DNA from: Pseudomonadota bacterium
Lineage (GTDB): Bacteria; Pseudomonadota; Alphaproteobacteria; Rhizobiales; Devosiaceae
DNA length: 6,241 nucleotides
Direction: 5' to 3'
Assembly: GCA_023387585.1 (NCBI GenBank)
Contig: JAEWHZ010000100.1
Span: 1-6,241, forward strand
The notes beneath the pieces are model-generated. The model saw nothing but the letters and a program-made list of their open reading frames with translations, was not told the DNA's origin and searched no databases. Positions 1 to 5,016 of this stretch are shown piece by piece. The translations under genes and the position numbers were made by a program. Position 1 is the stretch's first letter. Each line of letters starts with the position of its first letter.

Positions 1-688
1 CGACGAAGCGCTGCACCCAGGCGTCGACCCGCCCGCCGATATAGCCCGAGCCGATGCCGACAAAGGTGCCGACCGTGGTGGTCAGCGCCACCACCGCCAG
101 CGCGATCATCAGCGAGATGCGCGAGCCAATGATGCCGCGCGAGAGGATGTCGCGCCCCAGCCGGTCGGTGCCGAGCAGGTGGATCGGCCGCCCGTCGGTC
201 GCGCCGAAGAAGTGGATGTTGGCCGGGATCACCCAGAACAGCCGATAGGAATAGCCGGTCACGAAGAAGCCGGTGGGCGTGGGGTTGTCGAGCTGCGGCC
301 CGGTCAGCGGCTGGAAGGTAATGGGGTCGAACTCGCCTGTGTCCCCGATCGGATAGACATAGGGGATAAGCGAGAAATTGCCCTCGGGATCGGCGAAGGT
401 GATCTGGTCGGGCGAGGCGAAGGGCAGTTGCGCGCGGTTGGGGTCCATGGGCGCGAAGAAGTCGGCGAAGATCGTCATGATGAACAGCGCGCTGACCAGC
501 ACCAGCCCGATCATGCCCATGCTGGAGCGGCGGAAGCGCCGCCAGACCAGCCTGGCATAACCCTCATTGCCGGACCCGAAGCGCGAGACCACGGCGGTCT
601 CGGTGGCTTCCGTCGTCGGCGCCGGCCCGGCAAGGCCCGGGCTCGACGGCAGCGGCTCGGCGTTCGGCCTGGTCGGGGCGTCGCTCAT
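1..688 (-). CDS. ABC transporter permease, DppC/OppC type (partial, C-terminus outside window)
   Basis: This is an inner-membrane permease subunit of a PepT-class ABC importer. It would pair with the DppB-type subunit encoded just upstream to form the translocation pore. The first 229 residues are visible. There is a 50-residue polar, Pro/Ala-rich cytoplasmic N-terminus, then a first membrane helix at about residues 57-76, as in the OppC N-terminal domain. A long periplasmic segment (about 77-165) follows, then the family signature LGTDRLGRDILSR (172-184) and the second helix (about 187-207). The EAA loop lies beyond the window edge. The ATG at 688 overlaps the TGA of the preceding gene as ATGA. 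It has a good Shine-Dalgarno, GGGAGG (695-700), 6 nt upstream inside that gene, so translation is probably coupled. The periplasmic segment is roughly 50 residues longer than I recall for E. coli DppC, more like YejE. The family is certain; the substrate cannot be read from this subunit. Confidence 0.93.
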   Translation of the reverse strand, partial: MSDAPTRPNAEPLPSSPGLAGPAPTTEATETAVVSRFGSGNEGYARLVWRRFRRSSMGMIGLVLVSALFIMTIFADFFAPMDPNRAQLPFASPDQITFADPEGNFSLIPYVYPIGDTGEFDPITFQPLTGPQLDNPTPTGFFVTGYSYRLFWVIPANIHFFGATDGRPIHLLGTDRLGRDILSRGIIGSRISLMIALAVVALTTTVGTFVGIGSGYIGGRVDAWVQRFV

Positions 689-1698
689 TCCGCGCCTCCC
701 TGGCCGAGCCGGATCCGCGGGTCGAGCGCCACCAGCAATATGTCGGAGATGATGTTGCCGATGATCAGCGTCGCGGCCAGCACCAGCATGAAGGTCGCGG
801 TGACGAACACGTCGCCCACCGCCATGGAGCCGACGATGGCCGGCCCGACGGTCGCCAGCCCGAAGACGATGGCCACCTCGATCTCGCCGGTCAGCATGTA
901 GGGCAGCACCACGCCCTGATAGGCGACCAGCGGATGCAGCGCGTTGGGCACCGCGTGCTTCATGATCACCGCGCTTTCGGGCAGCCCCTTGGCCCGCGCC
1001 GTCTCGATATATTGCGCGTTGAGCACGTCGAGCAGATTGGCGCGCATCACGCGCATATTGTAGGCGAGCCCGCCGAAGGTGGCGATGAAGATGACCGGCC
1101 AGATGTGCCAGAGCAGGTTCATGAACTTGTCCCAGCTCCACGGCGCCCCGCCATAGCGGGCGGAAAAGAACATGCCCACTTCCTGCACGTTCAGCCGGAA
1201 CACCAGCACGTAGAGGATGATGATCGCCAAAAGGAATCGCGGGATCGTCATGCCGAGGAACGAGATGAAGCCGAGAATGGTATCGGTCCAGCTATACTGG
1301 CGGGTGGCGGCGACGATGCCGAGCCCGATGCCCAGCACCGAGGCCAGCAGATGGCAGGTCAGCGCCAGCGCGATGGTCGGCGGCAGGCGCTCGGCGACGA
1401 CATTGCCCACCGGCTTGTTGTAGTAGAGCGAGTGCCCGAAATCGAAGCGGGTGACGATGCCGGTGATCCAGCGGAAATACTGCACCACCAGCGGGTCGTT
1501 CAGCCCGTGGGTCTGGCGATAGGCTTCAGCCTGCGCCTCGGCTTCCGCCGCGGTGGCGCCGCCCTGGTTGATCAGCATGGAGCGGATATAGTCGGCATAG
1601 TCGCCCGGCGGCGCCTGGATGATGGCGAAGGTGACGACGCTCAAAAGGGCCAGCAGCGGGATGGCGGCCAGGATGCGCATGGCGATGAAACGCAGCAT
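685..1698 (-). CDS. ABC transporter permease, DppB/OppB type
   Basis: This is the first permease subunit of the importer, an integral inner-membrane protein of 337 residues, normal for the DppB/OppB family. The sequence shows an N-terminal helix (about 9-29) and a periplasmic segment with the family-typical HGLNDPL and DFGHSL stretches (64-90). Further helices lie at about 108-131, 142-166, 196-216, 262-284 and 299-325. The cytoplasmic EAA coupling loop (YIETARAKGLPES, 230-242, followed by HAVPNAL) contacts the ATPase. The C-terminus carries the usual LDPRIR. The ATG at 1698 is preceded by GGGGAA about 8 nt upstream; a second Met at residue 7 is possible but has no better ribosome site. The gene lies 61 bp after the binding-protein gene and overlaps the next permease by 4 nt. 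The segment at 45-61 is unusually rich in Ala and Glu, probably a periplasmic helix. Confidence 0.95.
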   Translation of the reverse strand: MLRFIAMRILAAIPLLALLSVVTFAIIQAPPGDYADYIRSMLINQGGATAAEAEAQAEAYRQTHGLNDPLVVQYFRWITGIVTRFDFGHSLYYNKPVGNVVAERLPPTIALALTCHLLASVLGIGLGIVAATRQYSWTDTILGFISFLGMTIPRFLLAIIILYVLVFRLNVQEVGMFFSARYGGAPWSWDKFMNLLWHIWPVIFIATFGGLAYNMRVMRANLLDVLNAQYIETARAKGLPESAVIMKHAVPNALHPLVAYQGVVLPYMLTGEIEVAIVFGLATVGPAIVGSMAVGDVFVTATFMLVLAATLIIGNIISDILLVALDPRIRLGQGGAE

Positions 1699-1724
1699 CT
1701 GAGGTTCCCCGGATATTCAGGTTC

Positions 1725-1749
1725 CGCGCGGCGGCGGCGCCGCCGCGCG
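1725..1749 (-). other. Intercistronic GC hairpin between binding-protein and permease genes
   Basis: Arms at 1725-1734 and 1740-1749 are perfect 10-bp reverse complements made only of G and C, with a 5-nt loop. In the operon mRNA the stem begins 10 nt after the binding-protein stop codon (1760-1762) and ends 26 nt before the permease start codon. No U-run follows, so it is not a classical intrinsic terminator. Such stems between binding-protein and permease genes are known to block 3' exonucleases or attenuate transcription, keeping the binding protein in excess (malE-malF is the model case). That role here is inference. Confidence 0.7.
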
Positions 1750-1759
1750 AAGGTGCAGG

Positions 1760-3850
1760 TCAGGCGCCACCCGCGATCGGGCCGTTGCCGAGGCCGGGCT
1801 CGCCGGGGAGCGTTTGCGGGTGCAGCTCGTAATCCTGCTGCGCATCGGCCGGAACGAAGACGCGTTCGCGGATGATGTTGTCCTCGGCCCAGTTGAACAT
1901 GAAGATCGGGGCGCCGTCGGGGATGTTGGCGAAGCGCTTGTTGATGATCAGCGCCCCCGGATACTGGGTCAGCCCGGCCGAATAGACGTTCTCGGTATAG
2001 ATGCGCTGCCAGGTCTCCATCAGCGCCGCCCGCTCCTCTGGGTCGGAAGTGGCGATGAAGGCGTTGACGGTGTCGACCAGCTCCTGCTCGAAGGGCAGAA
2101 GGTCGAGCGTGCCGTCCGTGCCGGCGCGGTGCGACCAGAAGATGCGCGGGCCGGTGGGCGCGAGCTGCACCGTGTTCTGCACCACCGAGGCGATCTCGGC
2201 CCCCTGGCGGCGCACATGCCAGTCGAACTGGCCCGATTGCTGCATGTCGTCGCGCGCCGTGCCGGTCTGGAAGTTGGCAATGACGCGGATGCCCAGCGGC
2301 TGCATCATGGCGATCACGCCTTCGCCAAGATTGGTGTCGGTGGCGTAGTCGTTATTGGCCAGCAGCGTGATCTCGACATCGGCGCCGCCCGCCGTTCCCT
2401 CGGGGAAGTTGCGAACGCCATTGCCGTCGGTGTCGACCAGCCCCAGCTCGTCGAGCATGGCATTGGCCGCGTCGAGGTCGAACGGATAATAGACTGTCGA
2501 GTCCTGGTCGTAGAACGAGGTGCCGGCATAGAGCCCGCCCGGATAGATGGCGGTGAACGGGCCGCGCACCAGGCTCTCGCCCAGCCGCTGGCGGTCGATG
2601 GCCACCGTCACGGCCTTGCGGAAGTCGAGATTGCGGTTGAGCTCGCGGATCGCCTGGCCACGCTCGTCGGGATCGCCCCACCCGTTCGCCGACATGTTGA
2701 AGTCGAGCGTATAGCCAATGGTGCGGGCGCCGAACTGCAGGCGGGCCGGCGCGGTTTCCTCGGCGGAGCGTCGCAGCGCCTCGACATAGTTCTCGGCCTG
2801 CTCGAGGTTCGAGAAGTCGCCCGAACCGGCCACCGCCTGCACGTCGCGATCGGCCCAGGTCGAGAGCCGGTAATGCATCTCGTCGAGATAGGGCAGCTGG
2901 TTACCCGCTTCGTCGACCTTCCAGTAATAGGGGTTGCGCCGCAGCACGATGATGTCGTCCGAGCGGTACTCGACCGGCACCCATGCGCCCATCACCGGAA
3001 TGTTCAGAAACTCCGGCGGGAAGGCGTTCACATACTGCTCATAGGTGTTGTCCGAGTGGCGCGGGTGGTGCGGACGCAGGATGTGGCTGGGGCCGGGGCA
3101 GAAGGTGCCATAGGCCATCTGGTACAGATACTGCGTCGCGAAGGGCTCGGAGAAGGTCCAGCGTATGGTGTAGGCGTCAAGCGCCTCGAGCGTCGCGTTG
3201 CCGAAGGTTTCCGGCCGCGCCCCGTTCAGCGGCAGCAGATTGGGGTCGTTCACGTGATCGTCCCAGTAGAACATCACGTCCTCGGAATCGAACGGATCGC
3301 CGTCCGACCAGCGCGCGCCCTCAACAAGATTCATGGTGAGCTGCAATCCGTCCTCGGACCATTCCCAGCTCTTCGCCAGGTTGGGGAGCGGTTCGAGCTC
3401 CTCGGCGCGCACCATGAACAGCGGGCCGGTGCGCGTCAGGCATTCGGACATGCCGATGTCGATGCCGCCATAGCCCTGGGCCTGGCCGCCGATATAGTTC
3501 CAGCCTTCCGGCCTGCCGCCGATGACATGGCGCATCACATCGCCATAGACGCCGATGCCGTCGGGCATGTTGGCGGTCTTGTAGACTAGCGGCTCGACCG
3601 GCAGGCGCTCCTCGACGGGCGGCAGCAGGCCGGTCTCGACGAAGTTCTGCGTCATCCATTCGGGCTCGCTGTAGCTGTCGAGCGCGCGATATTCGAGGAT
3701 GTCGGAAATGCCCACGAAGACCGGCTCGCTCTGGGCGGCGAACTCCGGGGGATCTGGTGGCGTTGTCGGGGTCACCTGCGCCTGGGTGGCAAGCGCGGAA
3801 ACGCCGAGCATAAGGGCTGCCCCGCCAAGGGCGCGCATGTGCTTTTTCAT
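1760..3850 (-). CDS. ABC transporter periplasmic substrate-binding protein, SBP_bac_5 / PepT class, long form
   Basis: This is the periplasmic solute receptor of the importer, 696 residues from the chosen start. A signal peptide is visible: MKKHMR, a hydrophobic core (about 7-20), and likely cleavage after A24. It has no lipobox cysteine, so the protein is soluble. An N-terminal extension (25-100) carries LPPVEERLP (76-84), which I recall from the long binding proteins of this class. The SBP_bac_5 core follows, with LAKSWEWSEDG (158-168), ARWSDGDPFDSEDVMFYW (179-196), RRNPYYWK (304-311) and RKAVTVAIDRQRL (411-423). A DTDGNGVRNFPE stretch (473-484) fits an EF-hand-like calcium loop. The ATG at 3850 was chosen because it begins the signal peptide and follows GGAGGGAGGA (3854-3863). 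An in-frame ATG at 3886 also has a good ribosome site. At nearly 700 residues it is far longer than dipeptide receptors (about 510-540). Together with the MelR-like divergent regulator, this suggests an oligosaccharide such as an alpha-galactoside (compare rhizobial AgpA) rather than a peptide. The substrate is inference. Confidence 0.93.
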   Translation of the reverse strand: MKKHMRALGGAALMLGVSALATQAQVTPTTPPDPPEFAAQSEPVFVGISDILEYRALDSYSEPEWMTQNFVETGLLPPVEERLPVEPLVYKTANMPDGIGVYGDVMRHVIGGRPEGWNYIGGQAQGYGGIDIGMSECLTRTGPLFMVRAEELEPLPNLAKSWEWSEDGLQLTMNLVEGARWSDGDPFDSEDVMFYWDDHVNDPNLLPLNGARPETFGNATLEALDAYTIRWTFSEPFATQYLYQMAYGTFCPGPSHILRPHHPRHSDNTYEQYVNAFPPEFLNIPVMGAWVPVEYRSDDIIVLRRNPYYWKVDEAGNQLPYLDEMHYRLSTWADRDVQAVAGSGDFSNLEQAENYVEALRRSAEETAPARLQFGARTIGYTLDFNMSANGWGDPDERGQAIRELNRNLDFRKAVTVAIDRQRLGESLVRGPFTAIYPGGLYAGTSFYDQDSTVYYPFDLDAANAMLDELGLVDTDGNGVRNFPEGTAGGADVEITLLANNDYATDTNLGEGVIAMMQPLGIRVIANFQTGTARDDMQQSGQFDWHVRRQGAEIASVVQNTVQLAPTGPRIFWSHRAGTDGTLDLLPFEQELVDTVNAFIATSDPEERAALMETWQRIYTENVYSAGLTQYPGALIINKRFANIPDGAPIFMFNWAEDNIIRERVFVPADAQQDYELHPQTLPGEPGLGNGPIAGGA

Positions 3851-3853
3851 CGG

Positions 3854-3863
3854 TCCTCCCTCC
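3854..3863 (-). promoter_or_regulatory. Ribosome binding site deciding the binding-protein start
   Basis: The mRNA reads GGAGGGAGGA, ending 3 nt before the ATG at 3850; its first GGAGG is 8 nt from the ATG. It supports the start that opens the signal peptide. The outer bases of this site (3862-3863) can also pair with the extreme 5' end of the predicted transcript (3917-3918), as part of the leader stem described separately. Confidence 0.75.
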
Positions 3864-3918
3864 ATGACGGAGCACGGCGGCGGCATGGTCTCCTCCCATC
3901 CGCGCCGTGCTCCGATGG
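3862..3918 (-). repeat. Inverted repeat / leader hairpin upstream of the binding-protein gene
   Basis: CGGAGCACGGCG at 3868-3879 and its exact reverse complement at 3903-3914 form 12-bp perfect arms around a 23-nt loop. Four more pairs (3862-3865 with 3915-3918) can form if two bases (3866-3867) bulge. In the operon mRNA this is a stem-loop a few bases downstream of the predicted transcription start and directly before, or touching, the Shine-Dalgarno of the binding-protein gene. The loop contains GGGAGGA (3891-3897) and an in-frame ATG (3884-3886). It could be an RNA element controlling translation or mRNA stability, or a DNA operator for a dimeric repressor. The sequence alone does not decide. 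Confidence 0.65.
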
Positions 3919-3924
3919 GCCGAA

Positions 3925-3952
3925 ATGCTAGCGCTTGTGCCGGGCAACGCAA
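3925..3952 (-). promoter_or_regulatory. Candidate sigma-70-type promoter of the transporter operon
   Basis: On the minus strand TTGCGT (3947-3952) and TAGCAT (3925-3930) are separated by 16 bp. They match the -35 and -10 consensus at 3/6 and 4/6. The predicted transcription start is near 3918, giving a leader of about 68 nt. The poor -35, with two direct repeats immediately upstream, fits an activator-dependent promoter. The prediction was made by eye. Confidence 0.4.
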
Positions 3953-3963
3953 TCCGGTTTACT
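3935..3963 (+). promoter_or_regulatory. Candidate promoter of the AraC-family regulator gene
   Basis: TTGTGC (3935-3940) and TTTACT (3958-3963) are separated by 17 bp and match the consensus at 3/6 and 4/6. The start would fall near 3970, giving a 40-nt leader. The -35 lies inside the spacer of the opposing operon promoter, and the -10 lies inside the first 17-bp direct repeat. Bound regulator would therefore be expected to repress its own gene, as is common in this family. Weak by-eye prediction. Confidence 0.3.
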
Positions 3964-3990
3964 AAAGACTTCTTCCGGTATCCTAAGAAC
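3953..3990. promoter_or_regulatory. Two 17-bp direct repeats 21 bp apart: likely AraC-family operator
   Basis: TCCGGTTTACTAAAGAC (3953-3969) and TCCGGTATCCTAAGAAC (3974-3990) agree at 13 of 17 positions and lie in the same orientation with a 21-bp period, two helical turns. AraC-family activators typically bind tandem direct repeats of this length and spacing, next to or overlapping the -35. Here the first repeat abuts the candidate -35 of the transporter operon (3947-3952). The centres would be near -43 and -64 from the predicted start, close to the paired MelR sites I recall at the E. coli melAB promoter (about -42 and -62). The divergent MelR-like regulator is the obvious candidate to bind here. 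Confidence 0.6.
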
Positions 3991-4009
3991 AGGCAGGCGG
4001 GTTTTGGTG

Positions 4010-4954
4010 ATGGACGTACCTCGCGGCCGGCACCCCGCCGGCATGCCGGCGCTGCGTCCCATGGCGCGGCCGGACCGGCGCTTCTACGCCTCCTCGCGCG
4101 CCTTCGGGCGCTTCGGCATCCGCTCGTTCAGGCCGCAGATCATGCCTGCCGCCCATACCCACGGACATATCGAGCTCAACTGGCTCACCGGCGGCGGCAT
4201 GGACTATGTCTATGACGGCCGCCGGGTCGGCGTGCCCGCCGGGCGGCTGGTCGCCTTCTGGGCCGGCATCGCCCACCAGACCGTGGCGCTCGAGCCCGAG
4301 GCGCTCGCCGGTCGGCAGGTCAACGTCTATTTGCCGCTCGACACCTTCCTGCACATGCCCCAGCTCGGCCGGCTCACCGAGACCATGATGGGCGGCGGCA
4401 TCGTCATGCTGAACCCTGACGCCATCGGCATCGACACGCTCGACCGCTGGCACGCCGACTACCGCTCGGGCAACGCGCTGCGCACCGATATCGTCCATGT
4501 CGAGATCGGCGCCACCTTCCGCCGCGCCGCCCTCACCGGCTGGAAATCGCTGCTCGACCCGTGGATCGAGCCGGCCGATGCGCACAGCCGCACCGCCTCG
4601 CCGGTGCGCTATGTCGTCGCCATGGTGCGCCATATCTGCGAGAATCTGTCGGAGCCGCTCGGCATCGAGCAGGTGGCCGAAGTGGTGGGCCTGCATCCCA
4701 ATTACGCGCTCAAGCTGTTCACCTCGGTCATGCACATCCCGATCCAGAAATTCGTCGTGCGCATGCGGCTGATCCGTGCACGCTCGCTGCTGTTCGAGGG
4801 CAATCTGTCCATCGCCAACATCGCCTTCCAGTCGGGCTTCGCCTCGCTGAGCCAGTTCTACGAACACTTCCGTCGCGCCTACGGCATCACCCCCAACCAG
4901 ATGCGCCGCGATGTCATCGCCCCGTTGCCCCAGGCCGATAGCCAACCGGGCTGA
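4010..4954 (+). CDS. AraC/XylS-family transcriptional regulator, MelR-like
   Basis: This is a cytoplasmic DNA-binding regulator of 314 residues (E. coli MelR is about 300), with two parts. The first is an N-terminal cupin-type sensor domain: HGHIELNWLTGG (51-62), FWAGIAHQ (83-90), YLPLDTFLHMP (107-117) and ALTGWKSLL (174-182), which line up by eye with matching stretches of MelR. The second is a C-terminal double helix-turn-helix domain: first HTH in about 217-241 (LGIEQVAEVVGLHPNYALKLF), second in about 266-300 (IANIAFQSGFASLSQFYEHF, ending ITPNQMRR). The ATG at 4010 follows AGGCGGG (3995-4001) by 8 nt; a GTG at 4007 is possible. The first 25 residues are Arg/Pro-rich and may not be conserved. 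Divergent placement and the 21-bp direct repeats between the genes argue that it activates the neighbouring ABC operon. The family call is firm; MelR-like ligand specificity (an alpha-galactoside) is inference, and AgpT of Sinorhizobium is a comparable case. Confidence 0.92.
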   Translation: MDVPRGRHPAGMPALRPMARPDRRFYASSRAFGRFGIRSFRPQIMPAAHTHGHIELNWLTGGGMDYVYDGRRVGVPAGRLVAFWAGIAHQTVALEPEALAGRQVNVYLPLDTFLHMPQLGRLTETMMGGGIVMLNPDAIGIDTLDRWHADYRSGNALRTDIVHVEIGATFRRAALTGWKSLLDPWIEPADAHSRTASPVRYVVAMVRHICENLSEPLGIEQVAEVVGLHPNYALKLFTSVMHIPIQKFVVRMRLIRARSLLFEGNLSIANIAFQSGFASLSQFYEHFRRAYGITPNQMRRDVIAPLPQADSQPG

Positions 4955-5016
4955 GGGCGACAGCGCCGTCCGGGGCGGCTAAGCTCGGCGGCGAGCAAAT
5001 CGGGGAGCGAATCGAC

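Noticed and set aside
1725..1749. Reading the intercistronic hairpin as an intrinsic terminator ending a single-gene transcript
   Set aside because: No U-tract follows on the minus strand, and the permease genes directly downstream belong to the same transporter.
934..1875. 313-codon open frame on the plus strand opposite the DppB-type permease gene
   Set aside because: Its translation is a hydrophilic His/Asp/Arg-rich sequence, the typical antisense product of a hydrophobic membrane protein. It also runs through the intercistronic hairpin.
1814..3589. 591-codon open frame on the plus strand opposite the binding-protein gene
   Set aside because: It is the complement of a clearly coding GC-rich gene. 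The translation is a low-complexity mix of Arg, Gly, His, Val and Asp with no recognisable domain, which is the usual antisense artefact of GC-biased third positions.
3851..3952. Extension of the binding protein to a TTG start at 3952
   Set aside because: It would put 34 Arg/Pro-rich residues before an obvious signal peptide and start upstream of the predicted transcription start; the ATG at 3850 has a strong ribosome site.
3935..4009. Extension of the regulator to a TTG start at 3935
   Set aside because: The added 25 codons cover the operator repeats and candidate promoter and have no ribosome site; the ATG at 4010 gives a MelR-like length.
3983..4945. 320-codon open frame on the minus strand opposite the AraC-family gene
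   Set aside because: Mirror of a confident regulator gene. It would also occupy the operon's upstream region, and no ribosome site or protein family was recognised.
4983..4996. Small stem-loop (5-bp arms, 4-nt loop) between the regulator and glutamate dehydrogenase genes, considered as a terminator
   Set aside because: The stem is too short and there is no T-run, so it is expected by chance in sequence of this GC content.
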